A stretch of 7,460 nucleotides of DNA from Spirochaetaceae bacterium (GTDB taxonomy: Bacteria; Spirochaetota; Spirochaetia; DSM-27196; SKKC01). Below the pieces are notes generated by a model. The model was not told the DNA's origin. It was given only the letters and a program-made list of their open reading frames with translations, and made no database searches. Position 1 is the stretch's first letter. The number at the start of each line of letters is the position of its first letter. Of the stretch, positions 1 through 4,947 are shown piece by piece. Both the position numbers and the translations under genes were made by a program. The stretch lies in contig PWGF01000205.1 in the NCBI GenBank assembly GCA_003554375.1, positions 1-7,460 on the forward strand, written 5' to 3'.

Positions 1-383
1 AGCGTCTCCAGCTCCATCTCGTGCGCGCGAGCATAGCTGTCATGCCGGTCCCACGGGTCCGGCACCCGCGTGATCGGCATACGGAGATACTCCCGAAAGG
101 CGTCCGGCTCCGGAATGTTCTTGGGAACTTTCCGAAACGCATCGTAGTCGTCCCATGAGTAGATAAAGCGCACCGGCACGCCGCGGTCGCGGAGCGCGCG
201 GACCACCAGGTCCACCGAGATGATCTCCCGGAAGTTCCCGATGTGGACGGTACCGGACGGCGTGATTCCGGACGCACACGTGTATCGGCGCTTCTTATCC
301 TTGTCCAGCGGCCCCTTCTCCCTGATGACACGCTCGGCGTAGTTGTCCGCCCAGTGCGTGGGCGCCTTACTCTTGCGACTCAT
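1..383 (-). CDS. lysK: Lysyl-tRNA synthetase, class I (N-terminal part, runs off the window)
   Basis: This gene encodes the enzyme that charges tRNA-Lys with lysine in the cytoplasm, here the class I (Rossmann-fold, archaeal-type) form and not the usual class II LysS. The 127 visible residues match the family from the start: HWADNYAERVI near residue 10, then ASGITPSG (38-45) running into the HIGN ATP-binding signature (47-50), then the family-typical SWDDYDAFRKVPKNIPEP (76-93) and MPITRVPDP (102-110). The start is the ATG at 383-381, because family homology begins within ten residues of it. There is no clear Shine-Dalgarno sequence upstream, so translation may be leaderless or nearly so. The KMSKS motif and anticodon-binding part lie beyond base 1. 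It is divergent from rlpA, with 109 bp between the starts. The family identification is firm. Some spirochaete annotations use lysS for the same gene. Confidence 0.95.
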   Translation of the reverse strand, partial: MSRKSKAPTHWADNYAERVIREKGPLDKDKKRRYTCASGITPSGTVHIGNFREIISVDLVVRALRDRGVPVRFIYSWDDYDAFRKVPKNIPEPDAFREYLRMPITRVPDPWDRHDSYARAHEMELET

Positions 384-392
384 GTAGTCCGT

Positions 393-422
393 ACCATATA
401 CGGGACCACTCGTCTTGTGCAA
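393..422 (-). promoter_or_regulatory. Possible promoter for the lysyl-tRNA synthetase gene
   Basis: On the minus strand TTGCAC (422-417) is followed after 18 bp by TATGGT (398-393). A start site about 7-10 bases on would fall at or next to the ATG at 383, which agrees with the lack of a ribosome binding site. Both boxes are only partial matches to the sigma70 consensus, so this is a weak call. Confidence 0.3.
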
Positions 423-445
423 TCGAGGGAGTCACCGGCACAGCC

Positions 446-474
446 TTGAGCATACTCGTACCTGATCCGATACT
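446..474 (+). promoter_or_regulatory. Possible sigma70-type promoter for rlpA
   Basis: TTGAGC (446-451), a 17-bp spacer, then GATACT (469-474); each box matches four of six consensus bases. Transcription would begin near 481, giving a very short leader that still includes the GGGAGG ribosome site. It lies in the 109-bp divergent region shared with the synthetase gene. Confidence 0.4.
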
Positions 475-480
475 CGAACC

Positions 481-486
481 GGGAGG
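481..486 (+). promoter_or_regulatory. Ribosome binding site that sets the rlpA start at GTG 493
   Basis: GGGAGG ends six bases before the GTG at 493, which is ideal spacing. The ATG at 505 has only an AGAGGA element too close to it, so the GTG start is preferred. Confidence 0.6.
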
Positions 487-492
487 CAGTAC

Positions 493-1359
493 GTGGAGAG
501 GAAGATGAGCCGTACGAGACTGCGGCGATGCCGGCACATGCCGGCGCAAAAGGGTCCTATACTTGCCGTACCGGCGTTTCGCCGGCCGGCGCTCGGGTCG
601 GCTGCGCACTGCATCCGGAAGCTTGTCATTCCGGCTCTTGCGATCGCCGCCTTCGGTACCATCGTAGCCGCTCTCGGTCACCCCCAGACAAGCGGTCCGG
701 AATTGGGCAACGCTCGGATCCCTGAGCCGACCTTCGCGTCGAGTCGGCCCCAATCGCTCGCCCCCGAAGAAACGATGGCCGAGGGCGAGGTCGAGTCCGG
801 CGATGGTGAGCCGTTCGAAGTGGGCGTGGCATCCTGGTACGGCGAGCCGTTCCACGGCCGTCTCACCGCCAACGGCGAGCGCTACGACATGAATGAGCTT
901 ACCGCGGCGCACCAAGAGCTCCCCTTCGGGACTGAAGTGAAAGTGGTGAATCGGTCAAACGACCGCACAGTCCAGGTGCGAATCAACGACCGTGGTCCGT
1001 ACGTCGATGACCGTATCATCGACCTCTCTCGCCGGGCAGCCCAGGAGATCAAGATGATGGGCACCGGCCTTGCGGAGGTAGAGCTGCACGTGCTGTCGAT
1101 GCCGGATGAAAACCACGCGGCGATTACCCCGCCCGAGGAGGGGGCCGTCACGGTACAGATCGGCTCTTACGGGACGGCGGAGACCGCCGAGCGCACTCAG
1201 CGCGAGCTGTCGCAGCACGGTATATCCGCGGAGATCGAAGAGGCAGGGGAGGTTGCGCGAGTCGTCGTCTACAACGTACCCGAGGACCATCTGGCCAATC
1301 TCCTCGACGAGCTCGACGAGCTGGGATACCCCGATCCGCTTGTTCGGCGCCGGCGATAG
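493..1359 (+). CDS. rlpA: RlpA-family septal-ring lytic transglycosylase with SPOR domain
   Basis: This 288-residue envelope protein is predicted to cleave peptidoglycan glycan strands lacking stem peptides and to be drawn to the division septum. It has a basic N-terminus (1-43), one hydrophobic segment (about 44-62, LVIPALAIAAFGTIVAALG), an acidic linker (to about 108), the double-psi beta-barrel RlpA domain (about 109-200) and a C-terminal SPOR domain (about 217-284, starting AVTVQIGSYGTAETAE). The RlpA core shows ASWYGEPFHGRLTANGE, AAHQELPFGT and RINDRGPY. Glu129, His140 and Asp166 correspond to the residues known to matter in Pseudomonas RlpA. No lipobox cysteine is present (the only cysteines are 12 and 40), so it is probably anchored by an uncleaved signal or exported by a long signal peptide, not lipidated. 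Its 3' end overlaps the convergent methyltransferase gene by 91 bases. Confidence 0.93.
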   Translation: MERKMSRTRLRRCRHMPAQKGPILAVPAFRRPALGSAAHCIRKLVIPALAIAAFGTIVAALGHPQTSGPELGNARIPEPTFASSRPQSLAPEETMAEGEVESGDGEPFEVGVASWYGEPFHGRLTANGERYDMNELTAAHQELPFGTEVKVVNRSNDRTVQVRINDRGPYVDDRIIDLSRRAAQEIKMMGTGLAEVELHVLSMPDENHAAITPPEEGAVTVQIGSYGTAETAERTQRELSQHGISAEIEEAGEVARVVVYNVPEDHLANLLDELDELGYPDPLVRRRR

Positions 1360-2264
1360 CGCCCACCGCAGTCTCGCTCGCCTGCGAGCTGCGTTACAAA
1401 GACGGCGTGCTCGCTGTCCGGCGTGAACGGTGAGCCGTCGAAATCACCACCCGTCCACTCGACGCGCAACCCGGCCGCACGGAGCGCTTGGACAAGCTCA
1501 TGCGGCCACCACACCCGAAGCGTGAGCGTGCGCTCAAGCGTCTCCGCTTCGCCGATGAAGAACCAGCGTAACCGCAGGAGCTTCGTTGCCGGCTCGAAGC
1601 TCGCCGCCTCGTACCACTCGAGCTCCTGAGAGTCAGGCCGATGCAAATCGAACCGGCCCGAACCGGGTTGCTCAGAACCACTCCGGCCTGAACCCGACGC
1701 GGCTGAACCGGAGGTTCCCGAATCACGGTCGCGCACGTGCGCTTGCCTTCTCACCGTACCACGGAACGAGACGGCTCCCGGGGTACGATCGAGCTGCTCC
1801 GGTCGTGGAGCAAACGCGTGAAACGCGAACCGAGAAGGGAGTCCACCGGGAGCGTTCGGTTGCGGCGCAAGCCGGCGGGCCGCGGAGCGGAACACCGCGA
1901 CCAGATCGGTGAAGTCCATCATGTGGCCAACGAGATTGAAGGGAGCGATGACCAACCGAAAATGCCCCGGTAGCTCCAGCTTTCGCACGTCGCCGGCCTC
2001 GAAACGAGCCGCCGCGCCGCCCCAGCTTGAAGCCGCGCTTGTCCGCGCCAAGCCAAGTAGCTCAGGGGAGTTGTCGACGCCGACCACCGCGTGCCCCCGC
2101 TCGGTCAGGTACCGGCTTACGCGCCCGTCCCCGCACCCCAGCTCGAGCACCGGGCCGGGGATCAGGGCGGCCAGCCGGCCCCAGAAGGGGAGATCCTCGG
2201 TGACCTCCACGTGTTGCGCAGCATAGAGGTCAGAGTCACGGTAGAGCGGTAGGCTCGGCTCCAT
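1269..2264 (-). CDS. Class I SAM-dependent methyltransferase, substrate unknown
   Basis: This 331-residue protein has the Rossmann SAM-binding fold: VLELGCGDGRVSRYLTERG (39-57, motif I), VVGVDNSPELLGLAR (60-74, ribose-binding acid at D64), a GDVRKLELP acidic segment (91-99), and IAPFNLVGHMMD (106-117). The C-terminal block WWPHELVQALRAAGLRV and GDFDGSPFTPDSEHAVFV (273-290) is typical of a family of small-molecule-type methyltransferases. The substrate cannot be read from the sequence. Two oddities stand out. A Ser/Gly/Arg-rich insert lies at about 179-205. After the natural-looking end near residue 298, a basic, serine-rich tail of about 33 residues is read antisense through the 3' end of rlpA. 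The start is the ATG at 2264, which has GAGG seven bases upstream; GTG 2297 and ATG 2282 are in-frame alternatives. It follows the 2318-2884 gene on the same strand after 53 bp and is probably co-transcribed with it. Confidence 0.85.
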   Translation of the reverse strand: MEPSLPLYRDSDLYAAQHVEVTEDLPFWGRLAALIPGPVLELGCGDGRVSRYLTERGHAVVGVDNSPELLGLARTSAASSWGGAAARFEAGDVRKLELPGHFRLVIAPFNLVGHMMDFTDLVAVFRSAARRLAPQPNAPGGLPSRFAFHAFAPRPEQLDRTPGAVSFRGTVRRQAHVRDRDSGTSGSAASGSGRSGSEQPGSGRFDLHRPDSQELEWYEAASFEPATKLLRLRWFFIGEAETLERTLTLRVWWPHELVQALRAAGLRVEWTGGDFDGSPFTPDSEHAVFVTQLAGERDCGGRYRRRRTSGSGYPSSSSSSRRLARWSSGTL

Positions 2265-2271
2265 CGAGTCG

Positions 2272-2275
2272 CCTC
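2272..2275 (-). promoter_or_regulatory. Ribosome binding site for the methyltransferase
   Basis: GAGG on the minus strand, seven bases before the ATG at 2264. It favours this start over the in-frame ATG at 2282 and GTG at 2297, neither of which has such a site. Confidence 0.5.
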
Positions 2276-2317
2276 GGTACATGTGGGTATGGTACACCGT
2301 GTTTGCGTAGTGCTTCG

Positions 2318-2884
2318 CTAGCCGGCCCGCGGCTGTTGGTCTCGCATGTCGTCGGGATCAAGGCGATTTCGCGGCGGGAGATCGCGATCCGGGTCCGTTC
2401 CCAGCTCCACCAGGCTCTCCTCGATCGTGCTCATCGGTACCATCGCGCGTGGCGCAAAGAGCTGCGCAATGGGCTTTACCAAGTTTCGAGCAATCGCACC
2501 GGCAATTCGACTCCCGAAACGAAGCGCGAAATCTTCCGCCGCTTCAGGCGCGCGGATCGCGGGATCGTCTTGCTTGAGAAAGTGCCAATGGTCGCAGACC
2601 TCCAGATAGAGGTCGCCGAGCGGCTTGCGAAGAAAGGCCCAGCGCCCCTCCGGACGAGCCACGGCGTCCCGAACCGGGATCAGCACATTGACTTTCCACG
2701 AAACGAAGGCTTCCTGCCAATCGAATCTCGCCTGATGCTCCGCGCACAGAAGATACTTGTGCGCCTCCACCTGCTGCCGTACCGCCTTCATGCCGTCATA
2801 CCGAGAGAACTGAACGCCGAGGCGTTCGAGAAGCTCCGTGATTCGCTCTTCTTGTGGTTCCGCCGTGGTTGTCGTTGTGCTCAC
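2318..2884 (-). CDS. Conserved hypothetical protein, possible DUF4032-like domain
   Basis: This is a 188-residue soluble protein with no signal peptide or membrane segment. A threonine-rich start (3-7) leads into a helical region. The recognisable part is FDWQEAFVSWKVNVLIPV (54-71) followed by PLGDLYLEVCDHWHFL (88-103). From memory this resembles the segment of DUF4032 and some ParB-like regulators that reads as a tryptophan-rich motif, then a DLYLW-type motif and a histidine; it was not checked by search. No catalytic motif is visible. The tail (165-188) is polar and Asp/Arg/Pro-rich. The start is GTG 2884, chosen because AAAGGAG lies six bases upstream; the frame stays open to 3088, but that extension is Arg-rich and carries no recognisable motif. 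The methyltransferase gene follows 53 bp downstream, so a two-gene unit is likely. The function is not known. Confidence 0.7.
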   Translation of the reverse strand: MSTTTTTAEPQEERITELLERLGVQFSRYDGMKAVRQQVEAHKYLLCAEHQARFDWQEAFVSWKVNVLIPVRDAVARPEGRWAFLRKPLGDLYLEVCDHWHFLKQDDPAIRAPEAAEDFALRFGSRIAGAIARNLVKPIAQLFAPRAMVPMSTIEESLVELGTDPDRDLPPRNRLDPDDMRDQQPRAG

Positions 2885-2890
2885 CAGAAT

Positions 2891-2897
2891 CTCCTTT
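2891..2897 (-). promoter_or_regulatory. Strong ribosome binding site for the 2318-2884 gene
   Basis: AAAGGAG on the minus strand, six bases before the GTG at 2884. It fixes the start there and argues against the longer frame that begins at 3088. Confidence 0.7.
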
Positions 2898-3069
2898 CCC
2901 GTGGTCTGCGCTGAGTCCCCCTTCGAGTTTCGCCGGGGCGGCTGCAGCCGCGACACGAAACGGCTCCGCCCGGCACCCCACGGACTCCCGAGCACCCGGC
3001 GGCGACGAAACCGGGGCCGCTCACAAAGCCCGCCGGAACGGGCATCCCGGCTCCGAGGTTGGGAGAGAA

Positions 3070-3098
3070 AAAATACCGCGCAAAACAAGAAAACTCAA
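3070..3098 (-). promoter_or_regulatory. Possible leftward promoter for the 2318-2884 gene
   Basis: On the minus strand TTGAGT (3098-3093), exactly 17 bp, then TATTTT (3075-3070); each box matches four of six consensus bases. It lies in the only A/T-rich patch upstream of the gene and would give a leader of about 180 bases. An 11-bp palindrome at 3108-3118 lies just upstream of the -35 box. Confidence 0.35.
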
Positions 3099-3165
3099 AC
3101 GATTCTTGACAATTTGTCGATTTCCCCCTTCCTCTTCCGCCACCACCGAAAGACACCAGGGAAAA

Positions 3166-3311
3166 CGCAGTTGGATCAGTACGGTTCGACGGCGGCGGCC
3201 GAAAGCCGCTGAAGCGAGTACTCAGCCGGCTCACCACGCCACCAGGGGCCCCGGCAAGCGCCCACGACCGCCCGCTCGCCGCCGCACTTCCAGGCGAGGT
3301 GTCCAACTGCG
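3166..3311 (+). repeat. MITE-like repeat, copy 1 (146 bp, terminal inverted repeats)
   Basis: The element begins CGCAGTTGGA and ends TCCAACTGCG. The inverted repeat is perfect over 13 bp when flanking bases are included (3163-3175 with 3302-3314). A perfect palindrome GAGTACTC sits 50 bp in (3216-3223). A second, diverged copy in the same orientation lies at 4179-4330. Without gaps, the first 60 bp agree at 46 positions and the last 36 at 28. No clear target-site duplication is visible. The element has no room for a transposase. It ends 23 bp before the -35 box of the ATPase promoter. Confidence 0.8.
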
Positions 3312-3334
3312 TTTGCACTGCGAAAAACACCGAG

Positions 3335-3363
3335 TTCACGGAAGCCCGGACCGGTGGTATGAT
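3335..3363 (+). promoter_or_regulatory. Promoter of the PstB-like ATPase gene
   Basis: TTCACG (3335-3340), 17 bp, TATGAT (3358-3363). The -10 box matches five of six consensus bases. Transcription would start near 3370, upstream of the ribosome site at 3387-3391 and the ATG at 3398. This makes the in-frame ATGs at 3359, 3362 and 3368 and the GTG at 3299 unlikely starts. Confidence 0.55.
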
Positions 3364-3397
3364 GGACATGGGAGATGGAGCCGAGCGGGGAACGCCT

Positions 3398-4156
3398 ATG
3401 CGAACGTACGCGGTTTCGGAGTCTGACTACTATCCGACTACGCGTGCTTTCATCGAGCTCGATGATTTCAGCCTTTACTACGATTGCAAGCCCGCGCTCA
3501 CCGGGATCACCGTAGGCATCCCTCGGTACTCGGTTACGACCATCATCGGCCCCTCCGGAAGCGGTAAGAGCTCTTTTGTCAGAGCCCTGAACCTCCTCTT
3601 CCCTCGAAATGCGGAGGCAACGTATCGGGGGGATATCCGCGTCGGCGGTATCAGTATCTTCGATCCCAATCTAGACGGTGCGGAAGTACGTCGCCACGTG
3701 GGCTTCGTCTTTCAACGCCCCACGCTTCTGCCCGGTACGGTGCTGCAGAACATCACGTATCCCCTTCGCGTTGACGGCGTTCGTGACCGCCACGCCCTGT
3801 ACCGGACAGCTCGTGACGTCTTGTCTCAGCTCGCATTGGAACGGCGAATCGGAGACTACCTCGATCACCAGGTGGACGAGCTCTCCACACCTCGCGCTCA
3901 GATGGTGAGTATTGCCCGAGCTTGGATTCGAGATCCCGCCATCATTCTCCTGGACGATCCCGGGTGGTGCTTCGATCCCAATACCACGGCTTGGTTCGAA
4001 GGGGTCGTGCGCTCCGCGACGGAGCGCGCTACGGTCATCATGGCTACGAACGATCCGCAGCAGGCCAAGCGAATAAGTGACTACACGCTACTCCTGATCG
4101 ATGGGCGGATTGCGGACGTGAAGAGCTGGCGAACTCAGACTGCCTCCGGCTCCTGA
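3398..4156 (+). CDS. PstB-like ABC ATPase with degenerate catalytic motifs
   Basis: This 252-residue cytoplasmic ABC nucleotide-binding domain is closest by eye to PstB, the phosphate-importer ATPase (about 250 residues). Walker A is intact (GPSGSGKSS, 51-59), as is the Q-loop glutamine (VGFVFQRPTLLPG, Q106). PstB-like context shows in IFDPNLDGAEVRRHVG (87-102) and in QQAKRISDYT (221-230). Three normally invariant elements are changed: the signature LSGGQ reads LSTPR (162-166), the Walker B glutamate is Asp (ILLDD, D187), and the switch histidine is Asn (ATND, N218). It may therefore bind ATP but hydrolyse it poorly or not at all. No permease or binding protein lies beside it, so a transport role is not supported here. 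The start is ATG 3398, with GGGGA just upstream. The gene sits between two copies of the 150-bp repeat, with copy 2 starting 22 bp after its stop. Confidence 0.85.
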   Translation: MRTYAVSESDYYPTTRAFIELDDFSLYYDCKPALTGITVGIPRYSVTTIIGPSGSGKSSFVRALNLLFPRNAEATYRGDIRVGGISIFDPNLDGAEVRRHVGFVFQRPTLLPGTVLQNITYPLRVDGVRDRHALYRTARDVLSQLALERRIGDYLDHQVDELSTPRAQMVSIARAWIRDPAIILLDDPGWCFDPNTTAWFEGVVRSATERATVIMATNDPQQAKRISDYTLLLIDGRIADVKSWRTQTASGS

Positions 4157-4178
4157 CATGGCCCCAGACCAAGGCAGA

Positions 4179-4330
4179 CGCAGTTGGACCAGTACGGTTG
4201 CAGAACGGCGGCACTAAGACGATGAAAGGAGTACTCACCCCCCACCCTCACCAGCGCGCTATCACGGTCGCAGGCGGCCACAAAGAGCGGGCAATCGCCG
4301 CCGCGCTTTCGGCTGCAGTGTCCAACCGCG
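4179..4330 (+). repeat. MITE-like repeat, copy 2 (152 bp, terminal inverted repeats)
   Basis: It begins CGCAGTTGGA and ends TCCAACCGCG, so the terminal inverted repeat has one mismatch over 10 bp. Like copy 1 it has the palindrome GAGTACTC 50 bp from its left end (4229-4236) and the conserved block TCGCCGCCGC before the right end. The middle differs from copy 1 by substitutions and a net 6 bp. It fills most of the 319-bp gap between the ATPase and Cys-rich genes and ends 28 bp before the -35 box of the latter. Confidence 0.8.
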
Positions 4331-4358
4331 TTCGCCGTGGGCCGCCGACTCTCTCATC

Positions 4359-4388
4359 TTGACGCTATCCGTATAAGTAGACTATGAT
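4359..4388 (+). promoter_or_regulatory. Sigma70-type promoter of the Cys-rich/arsR genes
   Basis: TTGACG (4359-4364), 18 bp, TATGAT (4383-4388). Each box matches five of six consensus bases, the best promoter in the window, and it lies in a sharply A/T-rich patch. The predicted start is near 4395, giving a leader of about 80 bases before the GTG at 4476. A second -10-like TATACT is at 4400-4405 but has no matching -35 box. Confidence 0.65.
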
Positions 4389-4418
4389 CCATTTTAGACT
4401 ATACTGAATTAATCCGTA
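4367..4418 (+). promoter_or_regulatory. Nested direct repeats over the promoter, candidate ArsR-type operator
   Basis: TAGACTAT occurs twice (4378-4385 and 4395-4402), 17 bp apart, and covers the -10 box and the start site. An outer pair, ATCCGTA, brackets it (4367-4373 and 4412-4418). Repeated sites across a promoter next to a repressor gene suggest an operator. Classical ArsR/SmtB sites are inverted repeats, so the direct arrangement makes the assignment tentative. Confidence 0.4.
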
Positions 4419-4475
4419 CGAAGCATGCGGGCATCGTGCAGCGGGCGGTGCTCGCCTTGTGCGTAGGAGGACGTT

Positions 4476-4841
4476 GTGAACGGATGTTGCTGTTGTTCTC
4501 ACGCCGGTCATGGAGCCCCGGGCATGAGCTGCTGCTGTGGGTGTTGCGGTTGCTGTGGATGCCACATGTGCTGTTGCAGCCCTCGTCGGCCGACCGGACA
4601 CTCCGGATGCTGCTGCCACGGTCACGGCCACACGCAACAAGAGGAGTGTGGCCACTCGTGTGGATGCGGTGAGTCCCACGAATCTCCGCACGGCTTCACG
4701 CGGCACTACCTCACGGCCGAAGAGCAGATCGAAGGTCTGGAAGAGTACTTGGATCAGCTGGAGAAGGAAGCCCAAGGGGTACGGGAGCGCATTGCCGAAC
4801 TCAAGCGCACCAGTATAGGGAACCAATCCGAGGGTTCGTAG
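4476..4841 (+). CDS. Cys/His-rich metal-binding protein with coiled-coil tail
   Basis: This is a 121-residue small soluble protein of two parts. Residues 1-74 hold 21 cysteines and 10 histidines in clusters such as CCCC (4-7), CCCGCCGCCGC (19-29), CCC (32-34), CCCHGHGH (45-52) and CGHSCGC (58-64), a composition like a metallothionein. Residues 78-111 form a charged amphipathic helix, YLTAEEQIEGLEEYLDQLEK then a second heptad run to AELK, probably a coiled coil for dimerisation. No signal peptide or membrane segment is present. The likely role is binding or buffering a soft metal such as Zn, Cd, Cu or Ni; the metal cannot be read from sequence. The start GTG 4476 is set by TAGGAGG five bases upstream. 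It has its own strong promoter, and an ArsR-type repressor follows 106 bp later, which supports metal control. No specific family name is assigned. Confidence 0.85.
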   Translation: MNGCCCCSHAGHGAPGMSCCCGCCGCCGCHMCCCSPRRPTGHSGCCCHGHGHTQQEECGHSCGCGESHESPHGFTRHYLTAEEQIEGLEEYLDQLEKEAQGVRERIAELKRTSIGNQSEGS

Positions 4842-4867
4842 GGAGCGGGTGGCCTCGACAAGGCGTC

Positions 4868-4891
4868 TTTCCCGCAGTTCAAGCAGGGAAA
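4868..4891. other. Short inverted repeat between the Cys-rich and arsR genes
   Basis: TTTCCC (4868-4873) pairs with GGGAAA (4886-4891) around a 12-base loop, in the 106-bp gap before arsR. There is no T-run after it, so it is not a standard terminator. It could be an RNA hairpin affecting expression of the second gene, or chance. Confidence 0.25.
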
Positions 4892-4947
4892 GGGCCCGCC
4901 CCTCGCCGAGCCATGGAATTTCCACCAACTGCTTAGAGTCAAACGCC

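Larger units (their letters stand above)
2885..3165. other. Intergenic region upstream of the divergent 2318-2884 and ATPase genes
   Basis: The first part (2900-3060) is GC-rich and shows no coding homology on either strand. Bases 3066-3120 are locally A/T-rich and carry a candidate leftward promoter and an 11-bp palindrome, GACAATTTGTC (3108-3118), which could be an operator. A TTGACA (3106-3111) reading rightward has no -10 box at the right distance. The left end of the repeat begins at 3166. Confidence 0.5.

Noticed and set aside
2303..2914. Plus-strand open frame of 203 residues opposite the 2318-2884 gene
   Set aside because: It has no recognisable motif. The minus-strand frame has an excellent ribosome site at the right distance and a plausible domain resemblance, so the plus frame is taken as a shadow.
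3106..3111. TTGACA as a rightward -35 box
   Set aside because: No -10-like hexamer occurs 16-18 bp downstream; the spacing runs into a C/T tract.
3299..3397. Earlier starts for the ATPase (GTG 3299, ATG 3359/3362/3368)
   Set aside because: GTG 3299 lies within the repeat end, and the three ATGs overlap or directly follow the -10 box, upstream of the predicted transcript start. ATG 3398 has a ribosome site and normal family length.
3166..4330. Composite transposon or insertion sequence carrying the ATPase
   Set aside because: No transposase gene or clear target-site duplication is visible and the two copies are strongly diverged, so only a MITE-like or regulatory repeat is claimed.
4849..4947. 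Earlier GTG start for the ArsR-type gene
   Set aside because: It has a GGGAG upstream, but the added 33 residues are Ser/Arg-rich and outside the family's usual N-terminus. Kept as an alternative, not the call.
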